Assembly (NCBI GenBank): GCA_034678485.1
Contig: JAXDBU010000194.1
Span: 35,331 to 99,330 of the forward strand
From: PLanc-01 sp034678485
GTDB lineage: Bacteria; Planctomycetota; Phycisphaerae; Sedimentisphaerales; Anaerobacaceae
Direction of reading: 5' to 3'
Length of the DNA stretch: 64,000 bases
The notes under the pieces are model-generated. The model saw only the letters and a program-made list of their open reading frames with translations, searched no databases and was not told where the DNA came from. Positions 1-9,458 of this stretch are shown here, one piece after another (positions within the stretch are counted from its first letter, which is position 1; every line of letters begins with the position of its first letter). A program made the position numbers and the translations under genes.

Positions 1-9
1 GCCGTAGGG

Positions 10-1395
10 ATGTGGAGCACGGTCGGCGCCGGCGTTCCGACGCCGGTTGCGATCGGCGGTCGGTGGGAGTTGTTCGTCGACCGCTATCTGATCGAGCGGA
101 TGCAACGCCAGGTCGAGCTGCGCCTGCACGAGCCGGCGCCGCAGGAGGTCGTGCTGGTACACGACAAGCCATGGGAAGGCAACTCCTGCGGATATCACAC
201 CATCTTCCAGGACGGGCCGGTTTACCGCATGTACTATCGTGGCTGGAACCACAACATGAGCACAGGCAAGCAGACGCATCCGGCGGTCGTCTGCTACGCG
301 GAGAGTCGGGACGGGGTCTCCTGGGAGCGTCCCGTGCTCGATCTGGTCGAATTCGAGGGCTCCAAACAGAACAACATCATCTGGGCGGACGCCGGGACGC
401 ACAACTTCGTGCCGTTCAAGGATGCGAATCCGCAGTGTCAGCCGGAAGCCCGATACAAAGCAGTGGCCCGCGCCGAGGGCGACGACAATCGGGCGCTCCT
501 GGCGTTCCAGTCCGCCGACGGGCTGCACTGGCGATCGCTCTGGGACGAGCCGATTGTGACGCAAGGCGCGTTCGACTCGCAGAACCTCGCGTTCTGGGAC
601 ACATTCCGACGGGAGTATCGCTGCTACTTCCGGGACTTCCACGAGGGCCGTCGGGACATCAAGGTATGCACCTCCGGAGACTTCCTCCATTGGACCGAAC
701 CCGAATGGCTCCGGTTCCCGGATGCGCCGAGCGAACACCTTTACACGAATGCCGTCATGCCGTATTACCGCGCGCCGCATGTGCTCATCGGTTTCCCCAC
801 GCGATATGTGCCCGACCGGCAATCGCTGACGGAGGGACTGTTCATGAGCAGTCGGGACGGACGGACGTTCCATCGCCGGCCGGAGGCGTTCATTCGGCCG
901 GGATTGAATCCGGACAAATGGCACAACCGCAGCAACTACACCTGGTGGGGCCTGGTGGAGACTGCATCGCCCTTGCCCGGCGGCGGCAAGGAACTGTCCC
1001 TCTACACGAACGAAAGCTACTACTTCGAGGGCAGAGCGGCGCGCACCCGACGCTACAGTTGCCGGATCGACGGTTTCGTTTCGCTGCACGCGTCTTTCGC
1101 GGGCGGCGAAGTCCTGACAAAACCGCTTCTGTTCGAAGGAGACCGGCTCGTTGTCAACTTCTCCACCTCCGCGGCGGGCGGCTTGCAGGTGCAGATCGAG
1201 GACCTCGACGGCCAGCCTGTTGTCGGGTATGCTTTCTCGGATTGCCCTGAGATCTACGGCGACGCCATCGACCACACGGTAAAATGGCAGCGCGGCAGCG
1301 ATGTCGGCGCGCTGGTCGGCAGACCGATTCGCCTGCGGTTCGCATTGCACGACGCGGACCTGTACGCTTTCGGTTTCCAGAATCGTTTGAAATGA
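10..1395 (+). CDS. Five-bladed beta-propeller (GH32/GH43-like) protein, probably 5'-partial
   Basis: The 461 visible residues resemble planctomycete proteins annotated as glycosyl hydrolase family 32 N-terminal-like. An ELFVDRYLIE segment lies at residues 20-29, followed by many W/Y/F-rich blade motifs such as MYYRGW and TYAE-like strands. The likely role is binding or cleaving a glycoside, but no catalytic acid pair could be assigned with confidence. No in-frame stop separates residue 1 from the window edge and no Shine-Dalgarno is visible, so the true start, possibly with a signal peptide, probably lies upstream. An FG-GAP protein and a serine hydrolase follow on the same strand, fitting a secreted catabolic cluster. 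The CDS is firm; the substrate is unknown. Confidence 0.8.
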   Translation: MWSTVGAGVPTPVAIGGRWELFVDRYLIERMQRQVELRLHEPAPQEVVLVHDKPWEGNSCGYHTIFQDGPVYRMYYRGWNHNMSTGKQTHPAVVCYAESRDGVSWERPVLDLVEFEGSKQNNIIWADAGTHNFVPFKDANPQCQPEARYKAVARAEGDDNRALLAFQSADGLHWRSLWDEPIVTQGAFDSQNLAFWDTFRREYRCYFRDFHEGRRDIKVCTSGDFLHWTEPEWLRFPDAPSEHLYTNAVMPYYRAPHVLIGFPTRYVPDRQSLTEGLFMSSRDGRTFHRRPEAFIRPGLNPDKWHNRSNYTWWGLVETASPLPGGGKELSLYTNESYYFEGRAARTRRYSCRIDGFVSLHASFAGGEVLTKPLLFEGDRLVVNFSTSAAGGLQVQIEDLDGQPVVGYAFSDCPEIYGDAIDHTVKWQRGSDVGALVGRPIRLRFALHDADLYAFGFQNRLK

Positions 1396-1434
1396 CGCGA
1401 GTCTGGATCAGAACTCTGCGATGGGAGGAAATGT

Positions 1435-2646
1435 ATGAGAAGCTGGGATTGGGCGCGCGGGCGCCGGATCTCCACTGTGATGCAACGGGAACGAGAATGG
1501 GTGTGGAGCTGCCAGGTGGGGCTTCTGATCTGCACCGGCTTGTGCGCGCAGGAGCTGCCGTCATTCCGCGAGCACGTCATCAACGCGGACCTGAAGTACG
1601 GCTATCAGCTTGTCGCCACGGATTTGAACCGGGACGGCAGGAAGGACCTGATCGCGGTCGATGAGGGAGGAACCGAACTCGTCTGGTTCGAGAACCGACA
1701 CCCTGCATGGGACCGGCACGTGCTGGCGGATGATGTCCCCCGGCCTCTGAATGCCGCCTGCTCGGACCTCGACGCGGACGGAATTCCCGAGGTGGTGCTC
1801 GCGTATCGGTTCGAGTCGGACCCCAACCGGAGCGTCGGCAACGTCGCGCTGTTCAAGAGCGGCCCGCATGTACGACAACCATGGACCGCCCGCGAGATCG
1901 ACCGCGTGCCGACGGCGCACCGCGTGCGATGGATCGACCCGGAGGGCAACGGGAAGAAGGTGCTTCTCGTCGCACCGATGGTGGGGAGGAGGTATCCGCC
2001 CGCCTACGACGATGCTGTCCCGGTCTATTTCTATCGGCCGGGCGAATGGAAACGCGAAACGCTCTGCATCGAGCCACGTGGGGTGTTGCACGCGATCAAC
2101 CCCGCGAATTGGCATGGCGACGCACGGCAACAGTTGCTCACGGCGTGCCATCTCGGTCTGCATCGGATCGAGTTCCGTAACGGCGTGTGGGCGGCGACGC
2201 TCCTGGCCCCAGGCGATCCGCGTCCCTGGCCCAAGTGCGGCAGCAGCGAAGTGTATCTGGGCCGTCTCGGCGCGGATCGGTTTCTCGCGGCCATCGAGCC
2301 CTGGCATGGGAACCAACTGGTCGTCTACCTTCCGGAAGGGGATTCCTGGCGACGGCTCGTGCTCGACGACCAGATGGACAACGGGCACGCGCTGGCGGTC
2401 GGCGATCTCAACGGAGACGACCGCGACGAGATCGTCTGCGGATTCCGTGGCAAGGGCTATCGGCTTTCGATATATCAGGCAACGGACTCGCCCGGCCGGC
2501 ATTGGCAGGGAACCGTGCTGGACAATGGAGGAATCGCCGCCGTGGATTGCACGATCGGCGACTTCACCGGCGACGGCAAGCCGGACATCGCCTGCATCGG
2601 CGCGTCCACCCATAATGTGAAGCTCTATGAGAATACAGCCGAATGA
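1435..2646 (+). CDS. Secreted FG-GAP/VCBS-repeat protein
   Basis: This 403-residue protein carries repeated calcium-binding FG-GAP/VCBS motifs (DLNRDGRKD, DLDADGIPE, DLNGDDRDE, DFTGDGKPD). These are typical of secreted seven-bladed propellers that act in adhesion or substrate binding. A hydrophobic stretch ending in GLCAQ around residues 20-35 looks like a signal peptide after a long basic n-region. The chosen ATG has a good ribosome binding site (GGGAGGA five bases upstream). An internal ATG at 1480 would give a more conventional signal peptide but lacks such a site. It starts 39 bases after the preceding propeller gene and is probably co-transcribed. No enzymatic motif is visible. Confidence 0.85.
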   Translation: MRSWDWARGRRISTVMQREREWVWSCQVGLLICTGLCAQELPSFREHVINADLKYGYQLVATDLNRDGRKDLIAVDEGGTELVWFENRHPAWDRHVLADDVPRPLNAACSDLDADGIPEVVLAYRFESDPNRSVGNVALFKSGPHVRQPWTAREIDRVPTAHRVRWIDPEGNGKKVLLVAPMVGRRYPPAYDDAVPVYFYRPGEWKRETLCIEPRGVLHAINPANWHGDARQQLLTACHLGLHRIEFRNGVWAATLLAPGDPRPWPKCGSSEVYLGRLGADRFLAAIEPWHGNQLVVYLPEGDSWRRLVLDDQMDNGHALAVGDLNGDDRDEIVCGFRGKGYRLSIYQATDSPGRHWQGTVLDNGGIAAVDCTIGDFTGDGKPDIACIGASTHNVKLYENTAE

Positions 2647-2711
2647 CGGTTTCCGCGGATCGCGGAGCGGTGTCTCCGTCTCGTACCCCCAATCCTTGTG
2701 AGGTAGCAAGC

Positions 2712-4178
2712 ATGAAGATTCTCTCGGTTATCGCACTGATCGTTGTCCACTGTTCTGTCTGCATCGGGATGGACCTGCCGCGCAGCAGGCCGGAGACGCA
2801 AGGTGTCTCCTCGACGGCCGTCCTGACCTTCATCGAAGCCGCCGACCGCGACATCGACTCGATGCACAGCTTCATGCTCCTGCGCCATGGGCACGTGGTC
2901 GCGGAGGGCTGGTGGGCGCCATACAATCCCGAATCGCGACACATGCTGTACTCCCTGAGCAAGAGTTTCACCTCGACCGCAGTCGGGCTGGCCGTCGGGG
3001 AAGGCAAGCTCAGCGTGGACGATGAGGTGCTGGAGTTCTTTCCCGACAGCACGCCGTCGGACCCAAGCGGCAACCTCCAGGCGATGCGCGTCAGCGACCT
3101 GCTCCGCATGTCCACGGGACACCAGACGGAGCCGCCGCGACCGGCAAACCAGTCCTGGACCCAGGCGTTTCTCGCGCACCCGGTCCCGTTCAAGCCCGGG
3201 ACCCACTTCTGGTACAACACGTCCGCCACCTACATGCTCTCGGCCATCGTCCAGAAAGTGACCGGGCAGAACCTCCTCGACTATCTCGGGCCGCGACTGT
3301 TCGAGCCGCTCGGCATCGAGCACCCGACCTGGGAGATGAGCCCGGAAGGGATTGCAGCCGGCGGTTTCGGCCTGAGCGTTCGCACGGAGGACATCGCCCG
3401 CTTCGGGCAACTCTACCTGCAGAAGGGGAAATGGCAAGGCAAGCAGCTCGTGCCCGAGTCGTGGATCGAGGCGGCCACCGCCCGCCAGACCTCGAACGGC
3501 AGCAGTCCGAACAGCGATTGGGACCAGGGCTACGGCTACCAGTTCTGGCGATGCCGTCACGGCGCCTATCGCGGCGACGGTGCCTTCGGCCAGTACTGCA
3601 TCGTCCTGCCCGAGCAGGACGCGGTGATCGCCATCACCAGCGGCGTGCGGGACATGCAGGCGGTGCTGAACCTCATCTGGGAGAGGCTCCTGCCGGCGTT
3701 GAAACCCTCGGCGCTGGCCGACGACGAAGCCGCCGCAAGGAAGCTGGAACAGAAGCTCAGGGGTCTGTTGCTGCGACCCCAGGAGGGCGCCCGCTCCGGC
3801 GCGGACGTGTTCGGCAAGAGATACCGCTTCGAGGCCAACGACCGCAAGCTGGAGGCGATCGCGCTCGACCGGGACGGGAACGACGGTGCGGTGACTCTCG
3901 TCGCCCGATTCGACGGCGTCGAACGACGGATCGCCTGTGCCCCCGGCGTATGGCGGCGGGGGCGGACCGCCTGGGGTCCGTTGCCCGAGCAGCCGGTGGC
4001 CGCCAGCGGCGGATGGACCGCAGACGACACCTTCACGGCCAAGCTCTGCTTCTACGAAACCCCCTATCTCTTCACGCTCCGCCTGAAGTTCCTGGGCCGG
4101 GAGGTGCAGTGCGATTGCGAAGCAAACGTCAGTTTCGGTCCAACCAAAGACCCCCAACTGACGGGTCGGGCCCAGTAA
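2712..4178 (+). CDS. Secreted serine hydrolase, class C beta-lactamase/esterase fold
   Basis: This 488-residue protein belongs to the penicillin-binding/beta-lactamase class C superfamily, which holds esterases, D-aminopeptidases and 6-aminohexanoate-oligomer-type hydrolases. The SxxK motif is SLSK at residues 81-84, so Ser81 is the predicted nucleophile. A YNT segment at 168-170 takes the place of the usual YxN tyrosine. The C-terminal third is an extra beta-rich domain. The ATG at 2712 is preferred to upstream in-frame codons because it opens a signal peptide (MKILSVIALIVVHC) and follows GTGAGG. It lies 65 bases after the FG-GAP gene. The substrate cannot be read from sequence. Confidence 0.88.
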   Translation: MKILSVIALIVVHCSVCIGMDLPRSRPETQGVSSTAVLTFIEAADRDIDSMHSFMLLRHGHVVAEGWWAPYNPESRHMLYSLSKSFTSTAVGLAVGEGKLSVDDEVLEFFPDSTPSDPSGNLQAMRVSDLLRMSTGHQTEPPRPANQSWTQAFLAHPVPFKPGTHFWYNTSATYMLSAIVQKVTGQNLLDYLGPRLFEPLGIEHPTWEMSPEGIAAGGFGLSVRTEDIARFGQLYLQKGKWQGKQLVPESWIEAATARQTSNGSSPNSDWDQGYGYQFWRCRHGAYRGDGAFGQYCIVLPEQDAVIAITSGVRDMQAVLNLIWERLLPALKPSALADDEAAARKLEQKLRGLLLRPQEGARSGADVFGKRYRFEANDRKLEAIALDRDGNDGAVTLVARFDGVERRIACAPGVWRRGRTAWGPLPEQPVAASGGWTADDTFTAKLCFYETPYLFTLRLKFLGREVQCDCEANVSFGPTKDPQLTGRAQ

Positions 4179-4242
4179 GGTCGGTTCGAGAACGTCGGCG
4201 TTCTGGGGCGCCCGTCCGCAGGGGGTGTGCGCGGGCGGGTTC

Positions 4243-4266
4243 GTGTCTGTGAAAAGAAACCGGCCG
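4243..4266 (-). repeat. 24-bp interspersed repeat, copy A
   Basis: The reverse complement of this stretch is identical to 38892-38915 (core GGTTTCTTTTCACAGACAC). Both copies lie in non-coding or degenerate DNA beside secreted-protein genes. Two copies 34 kb apart suggest a dispersed element, although no terminal repeats or transposase are visible. Confidence 0.75.
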
Positions 4267-4317
4267 GCGGGTGGTCGCGGCGAGCGACGGCCTGCTTGTA
4301 GTGTGCCCGTAAGAGCC

Positions 4318-4367
4318 TGCCCCATTCGGCTTCGCTCAGGGCGGGCTCTGAGCTTGTCGAAGGGGCA
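4318..4367. repeat. Palindromic REP-like repeat (CTGAGC...GCTCAG class)
   Basis: The outer arms TGCCCC (4318-4323) and GGGGCA (4362-4367) are perfect inverted repeats. Between them lie TTCGCTCAG and CTGAGCTTGTCGAA. The whole can fold into a long imperfect hairpin. It resembles the widely distributed CTTCGACAAGCTCAG-type palindromic repeats seen in many environmental bacterial genomes. That likeness is from memory and was not searched. Confidence 0.7.
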
Positions 4368-4674
4368 TATTCTCTGGGTCGAGGAAGATAACGCCTCACG
4401 GCGTCACCACAAACGGACTGCCTGCGTACAGGACAGATCCAGATCGGAGGGGCTCTGACGCCCGAGAGTTTGCACAGACACGCGGGTTCGTCCCGTCGCA
4501 TTTGGGCCAAAACAGAGTTGATTTCTGCTCGCAGAACGTGTATTGTGGTGGTTATTAACGTGGTGGTTCTCTGCGCATGGCATTTGACCTGGTTATTTCG
4601 GTTTTTCATCGCGTGGTAAGTTCGATGGCGGTGCCTCGACGCGATACAATACAGTAATAAGGAAGGAGAAGATG

Positions 4675-6531
4675 ATGAAACGAGACAAGTGTGTGCGAGT
4701 TGCAGTGTGCGGATTGCTACTCATCCTGGCGATGGGCGTCTCGGCGATCGGGGACGGCCCGGCCCGGATGAAGGTATTGGTCCCGCAGAATCACGTGACC
4801 TATGAAGGGTTGATGGGCGGCACGATCGGGGCTTTCTGCTACCGGCAATCCGACGACCGCTTCTACATCTCGACGTACGGGGCGAATCTGGGTATCCGCT
4901 GCTACATCAGTGCCGACCAGTTATTCCCTCTGTACGTGGAATACCCGTTGGATCGGGAAAACGGCAAGTCCTGGCAGTGCGCCACCGAGTCGGATCTGCT
5001 GCGGATCGCCAGTTCCGTCGATGTCGAGGGCGGTTTGTTCAATTCCGACAACCCGGTCTCCTGCACGCCCAGCGGGATGATTATCAACCCGGCGCCGGTC
5101 ACGGTCAACGGCTACTCCTATGGCCCCGGTGAACTGGCCATCATCAGCGCGATGGGCAAAGCCGTGGACGCCTCCGCCAACAAGCGCATGATTACCTGGG
5201 ATTTCCGGGAGATCTGGTCCCCCACGACCAAGCAGCCGGATCGCGACAATGCGGAGTGGGACGCCGGAATGCTCGAGACGGACATCTTCGGCGCAGCCTA
5301 CGGCCTGGGACGCACCAACTGGAATGACGCGTTCAATGCTCTGCTCACGCAACAGGCGATCGCGGACGCCATCGGCCTGGGGCCGCAAACGGTCAATCTC
5401 AACAACGACCAGGTCGGCGCCCGTCAGGCGGCCTTCGCCACCGACGGATCGCACGTCTACTTCGTGTCGATGGCCGGATCCTCCCTCCCGTTCGGCGGCG
5501 TCTGGTCCGTGGAAATGGCCACCAGGACGGTGAAGCGCCTGTTCGACAACAGCGCGGCCCAGTTCGTAAAGAACAGCTCCGAGCCGGCCGTCCTGCCCGT
5601 CGGCGTGCGGAATCTGACCGACGTGGAGTACAGCGATCCCAACACGGATCAGGTTCTCTTCAACTCCACCGATATCACGGGCAACGTCGGCGGCCTGAGC
5701 TTTGTCGTGGATGACGGCTCGGACAATCCGCAGGTGCAGGTGGCCCTGGACTGCAACAAGGTCATCGACCTGCTGGAGATCGCAGAACCGAACTACAACG
5801 ACTACGAGAACATCCCGCAGGCCTGGTCCATTGCCACCGGCGCGGACGGCACGATCTACACGTACATGAACCAGCCGTACGTGCTGCTGAAATACGACGC
5901 TAAGGGGCGTCTGGCGGCGGTCGCGCATCGGGCCTTGTCGTACGCCTTCAACAAATCGGTGGGATCCACCTCGACCAATACGGCCTATCTGCGTCTGCAG
6001 GTCCGCACGATCCACGTTCCGCTCAACGCCGACGACCCGAATGATCCCGGACTGGATATCCCGCAGGCCATGTTCATGTCCACCGCAGGCAAGTGCGTGG
6101 CCGGCGTGGATGTGTACCCGACGGGCGACTTCAACTGTGACGGCGTCGTGACTCTGGAAGACATGAACTTCTTCAAGACCCAGATCCAGAAGACCCGCAG
6201 CGGGGAGCTTCCCCTCATCGCCGACGGTCAGGCCTACCTGGACTACATCGAGTGCGATCTCAACGGCAACAGCGAGCTCAATGCCGACAAGTCGGGCTTG
6301 GCCGCTGCGTGCGTGACGGACAAGGACAGGGCGATCCTCTATCAGTTCGTGCTGCCGGGCGACGCCAATCTCGACGGCTGCGTGGATGCGTCGGATGAGG
6401 CCGTGGTACAGGCCAACGTCGGGACCGCCGCGGGCATGGACTGGTCCCAGGGCGACTTCGACTTCGACGACGACGTCGATGCGGATGACCTGGCCCTGCT
6501 GACGGCCAACCTGGGAACTTGTATGGACTAA
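4675..6531 (+). CDS. Secreted protein with C-terminal dockerin-like EF-hand repeats
   Basis: This roughly 618-residue secreted protein has a signal peptide (hydrophobic LLLILAMGVSAIG near the start) and a beta-rich, probably propeller-like body. The C-terminal region has three calcium-loop segments: GDFNCDGVVTLEDMNFF, DLNGNSELNADKSG, and GDANLDGCVDASD with DFDFDDDVDADD. These resemble dockerin type I repeats, which in planctomycetes end many extracellular proteins without a recognised cellulosome. Two ATGs are adjacent (4672 and 4675). The GGAAGGAG ribosome binding site is six bases from the second and only three from the first, so 4675 is chosen. A pseudopilin gene follows after 12 bases. 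Confidence 0.88.
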   Translation: MKRDKCVRVAVCGLLLILAMGVSAIGDGPARMKVLVPQNHVTYEGLMGGTIGAFCYRQSDDRFYISTYGANLGIRCYISADQLFPLYVEYPLDRENGKSWQCATESDLLRIASSVDVEGGLFNSDNPVSCTPSGMIINPAPVTVNGYSYGPGELAIISAMGKAVDASANKRMITWDFREIWSPTTKQPDRDNAEWDAGMLETDIFGAAYGLGRTNWNDAFNALLTQQAIADAIGLGPQTVNLNNDQVGARQAAFATDGSHVYFVSMAGSSLPFGGVWSVEMATRTVKRLFDNSAAQFVKNSSEPAVLPVGVRNLTDVEYSDPNTDQVLFNSTDITGNVGGLSFVVDDGSDNPQVQVALDCNKVIDLLEIAEPNYNDYENIPQAWSIATGADGTIYTYMNQPYVLLKYDAKGRLAAVAHRALSYAFNKSVGSTSTNTAYLRLQVRTIHVPLNADDPNDPGLDIPQAMFMSTAGKCVAGVDVYPTGDFNCDGVVTLEDMNFFKTQIQKTRSGELPLIADGQAYLDYIECDLNGNSELNADKSGLAAACVTDKDRAILYQFVLPGDANLDGCVDASDEAVVQANVGTAAGMDWSQGDFDFDDDVDADDLALLTANLGTCMD

Positions 6532-6543
6532 CGGCAGGTATCT

Positions 6544-7230
6544 ATGTTTGCTTCTTCCAGAACCAAGAGATCGGATGCATTCACCCTAATCGAACTGTTG
6601 GTCGTGATCGCGATTATCGCGTTGCTCATGGCGGTGCTCATGCCGAGCCTGAAACGAGCGCGCGATCAGGCGCGGCTTACTGCCTGCACGGCGCACCTGA
6701 AGCAGATCGGTCTGGCCATGCACATGTATGCCTGCGATTTCGACGACAAGTTCCCGAGCAAAGAGGTTCTGGGCGGATTCACTTTTCGGGCGGCCCCCGG
6801 GTATAAGAATCCCTTTGATCCCCGGGGGCTTCCCGAGAAATACGGGCTGGCCGGCATCCTGGACCGAACCCATGTCCTCGAAGGCAAGAGCAAGGCCTGG
6901 TGCTGCCCGGCCCAGCCGCACAAATGGATGCGGGAACTGGGCAACACCTATGCCTTCAGCATTGCCGCCATGCTGGAGAAGACCAAGACCTTCCAGATGC
7001 ATAATTACGCCGGCACGTGGCTGGTGTGGGACAACTGGATGTTCGAGCCGTACACGCCGGGCGTTCGCGCGCCGGGCACGGTCTCGGGGTTCACCATCGA
7101 CAAGGATGAGCGGCTGATGCCCCATAACAGCGACACGACCAATACGAACAACGAGTTCTGTTTCTTCAACATTCTCTACGCGGATTCGCACGTGGCGACG
7201 CGCCGTGAACAGTGGCAGGACCAGAACTGA
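6544..7230 (+). CDS. Prepilin-type N-methylation (pseudopilin-like) protein
   Basis: This 228-residue protein opens with a short basic leader and the type IV pilin/pseudopilin cleavage motif AFTLIELLVVIAII, with the conserved Glu at position +5. The N-terminal hydrophobic helix is followed by residues typical of planctomycete type II secretion G-like/DUF1559-like proteins, including an HLKQIGLAMHMYACD segment and an ADSHVATR motif near the C-terminus. It would be processed by a prepilin peptidase and sit in the cytoplasmic membrane or periplasm. The gene lies 12 bases downstream of the dockerin-tailed gene and is probably co-transcribed. Such proteins are abundant paralogues in planctomycetes, and a second one starts at 27354. 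Confidence 0.9.
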   Translation: MFASSRTKRSDAFTLIELLVVIAIIALLMAVLMPSLKRARDQARLTACTAHLKQIGLAMHMYACDFDDKFPSKEVLGGFTFRAAPGYKNPFDPRGLPEKYGLAGILDRTHVLEGKSKAWCCPAQPHKWMRELGNTYAFSIAAMLEKTKTFQMHNYAGTWLVWDNWMFEPYTPGVRAPGTVSGFTIDKDERLMPHNSDTTNTNNEFCFFNILYADSHVATRREQWQDQN

Positions 7231-7261
7231 TCTCGATTATCCTTTGTTCTTCTGATTTGCT

Positions 7262-9448
7262 TTGAAACGATCCACCCTGTGCATTGCGGGAATCCTCCTG
7301 CTCGGCTCGGTGCGGACCTGGGCGGGGGGGACGATCCCTGTCCGTCTGGTCGGCGGGCGGTTGTGCGCTCGCTGTACGCTGTCGGCCGGCCAGGACAACG
7401 TCACCGCCCAGTTCGTGATTAACCTGGGCGGCGCCTACGGCGTGGTGCTCGACCAGGACGCCTGTACGATCCTGAATCTGGCCCCCGACGCGGTCGTCAC
7501 CCTCGATTTCCAGTCGCAGGGCAAGCTGGCCAATCAGGCGTATCGCAAGGCGGACCTCGGGACCCTGAAGGACTTCACCACCCGGTACGCATCCGAGCTG
7601 GAGGAAATCCCCGTCTGGGGCATGGTGGGTCTCAAGGCATTCGGCGAAGCAGGAATCCGGCTCGACATCCGTGAGGGTCGTCTGACCTTCGGTCCCACAA
7701 GCGACGTGGACGACGCTTGGCACACCATTCAATACACCGACGCCTCGGGCCAGTACCGCATGTCGATCGAGCCCATGACCGACTACCGATTGCGGGCGGG
7801 CTTCACGACCGCCGGCTATGAGACCCGCATCGACGCAATCTGTGCGGCGCTGGCCGAGCGCCCCGGCGGCAACTTCGACCGATGCGCCCTGGGCACCCTG
7901 AACCTGAGCGAGTATACCGCCATCCGTCCTGTGGAAGGGCTCAGCGAGCAGCTCGTCGAGTGCGACGCGCTCATCGGCAACAGCTTCTGGCAGGACTTCG
8001 TGGTCCAGATCGACCCGCTGCAAAAGGTAATCCGCCTTCAGGCCAAGCTCGACCGGCAGTCCGACCTGCGCGAGCAGCAATGCTACATCGCCTTCGCTGA
8101 GGACGACGTGGAGGGCATGGAACGCTACGTCGCGGAGCATCCCCAGTCCCGTCTGGCCCACGAGGCGGCCTTGACGGTGCTGACGCGTCGCGTGGAGGAC
8201 GCCGGAGCCGACGCGGACTCGATTCAGCGTGCGGCCCAATCGCTGCGTCAGGTTGCTCCGTCCAAAGAAGTGTCCGCTGAACTGCTGGCGTTGGCGGACA
8301 CGCTCAGCAGCGGCTCAGGCAACCAGCTCGACCGGGCCGGTTTCCTTCTGGAGCAGGCCGGCCAGTGCGCCCAGCAGACGACGGACGCCGCATTGATCGC
8401 TCGCGACATCGAGGTCCGGCGGGGCAGTCTGGCACTGACAAAGGGCGACCTCAAAGAAGCCCGGGTGCACCTGCTGTCCGCCCTGTTCGGCCAGCCGGAC
8501 AACCCGCTCTACAACTATTGGATGGGCCGCTATTATGAGGCCAAAGACCAGAAGGTCCGCGCCTGGTCCCGCTACCTCCGCGCCGGTTTGAGCGACAAAC
8601 CCGTCAGCGAAGCCATCGCGGCTCTGGAACGCCTGACCAACGACCCGAACCTGCGCCAGGATTTCTCCGTGCAGGATGCCCAGGATTTCCTGGAGGGTCA
8701 CATTCCGATGTACAGCCCGGCCGACCTCCGCAACCGTTGGCCACATCCGCCCGACACGCTGGTCGAGGCCTTCATGTGCGTGGACAACGCCAAGACCGCA
8801 GCAGTCAATCTGGCGTTGCGGGCGCTGGCCGACGAGGGGATCCTCGTCACGTGCTACCACATCAATGCCCCGGATGCCGATCCGCTGGCCAACGCCGCAA
8901 CGGTCGGGGCAGCCCAGCGTCTGGGGGTCGAGGATACGCCGACCGTGCTGCTCAACGGTCGAGTCGTCCCCTTGACCGAGCCGGACTTGCAGGATCCGAA
9001 CAAGGTCCTGACGGTCCTGGGTAGAGCGGATGCCGGCGCGACGCCGGGACACGTGGACGTGGAGGTCCACGCCGCACCCGACGGGAAACGCGAGGTCACG
9101 GTCGTTTGGCCCGACGCCTTGGAGGCCAAGGTGGACCATGCAGATGTCTTTTGCGTGGAGTCCGCGATACTTCTGAACTCAGCCAATCAGTGCTGGCTGC
9201 ACGGCCAAGTCGTGCGTGGGCGACTGCCACAGGAACAGCTCCATCGGACGCCCGGACGCCTGACCGGCGTCCTCGATGTGCAGATCCTGCGAGCCGATCA
9301 CGAAGACTTCGCCCATCGGATCGAGTCCGAGCGAGGGATCACCTATCGGACGATCCCAACGTATATCGACGTCCTCCGCTGCTCGGTCGTGGTGAAACTA
9401 TACGACCGGGACGGGGGTGTGTTGGCCTTGGGGACGGCGCCGTTATAG
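7262..9448 (+). CDS. Secreted protein with two degenerate retropepsin-like domains, TPRs and a thioredoxin-like domain
   Basis: This 728-residue protein starts at a TTG and has a signal peptide (CIAGILLLGSVRTWAGG). Residues about 30-145 and 150-265 each look like a retropepsin-type aspartyl protease half. Each ends in the typical pattern (VWGMVGLKAF, then IRLDIREGRLTF; DALIGNSFW, then VVQIDPLQKVIRL). The first active-site Asp-Thr/Ser-Gly is replaced by INLGG, so it is probably not an active protease. The middle is alpha-helical TPR-like sequence. Residues about 495-590 resemble a thioredoxin fold without a CxxC (EDTPTVLLNG loop). It lies 10 bases upstream of the DUF4175-like gene and heads the Bat-like operon. 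No strong ribosome binding site is visible. Confidence 0.8.
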   Translation: MKRSTLCIAGILLLGSVRTWAGGTIPVRLVGGRLCARCTLSAGQDNVTAQFVINLGGAYGVVLDQDACTILNLAPDAVVTLDFQSQGKLANQAYRKADLGTLKDFTTRYASELEEIPVWGMVGLKAFGEAGIRLDIREGRLTFGPTSDVDDAWHTIQYTDASGQYRMSIEPMTDYRLRAGFTTAGYETRIDAICAALAERPGGNFDRCALGTLNLSEYTAIRPVEGLSEQLVECDALIGNSFWQDFVVQIDPLQKVIRLQAKLDRQSDLREQQCYIAFAEDDVEGMERYVAEHPQSRLAHEAALTVLTRRVEDAGADADSIQRAAQSLRQVAPSKEVSAELLALADTLSSGSGNQLDRAGFLLEQAGQCAQQTTDAALIARDIEVRRGSLALTKGDLKEARVHLLSALFGQPDNPLYNYWMGRYYEAKDQKVRAWSRYLRAGLSDKPVSEAIAALERLTNDPNLRQDFSVQDAQDFLEGHIPMYSPADLRNRWPHPPDTLVEAFMCVDNAKTAAVNLALRALADEGILVTCYHINAPDADPLANAATVGAAQRLGVEDTPTVLLNGRVVPLTEPDLQDPNKVLTVLGRADAGATPGHVDVEVHAAPDGKREVTVVWPDALEAKVDHADVFCVESAILLNSANQCWLHGQVVRGRLPQEQLHRTPGRLTGVLDVQILRADHEDFAHRIESERGITYRTIPTYIDVLRCSVVVKLYDRDGGVLALGTAPL

Positions 9449-9458
9449 AGGATTCGCA

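Larger units (their letters stand above)
4179..4674. other. Intergenic gap with interspersed repeats, no gene seen
   Basis: About 495 bases without a convincing gene separate the serine hydrolase from the dockerin-tailed gene. The gap holds a 24-base sequence found again, inverted, near 38.9 kb, and a 50-base palindromic repeat at 4318-4367. The nonamer GTGGTGGTT occurs twice (4545-4553 and 4560-4568). A TACAAT at 4645-4650 could be a -10 element for the next gene, but no good -35 accompanies it. Confidence 0.6.

Noticed and set aside
2625..4325. 566-codon frame antisense to the serine hydrolase
   Set aside because: The sense frame has SxxK, a signal peptide and a ribosome site; the antisense product is Gly/Arg/Pro-rich and unrecognisable.
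9417..9458. Earlier start for the DUF4175-like protein
   Set aside because: It overlaps the end of the preceding gene and lacks a ribosome site, whereas ATG 9459 follows AGAGGAT.
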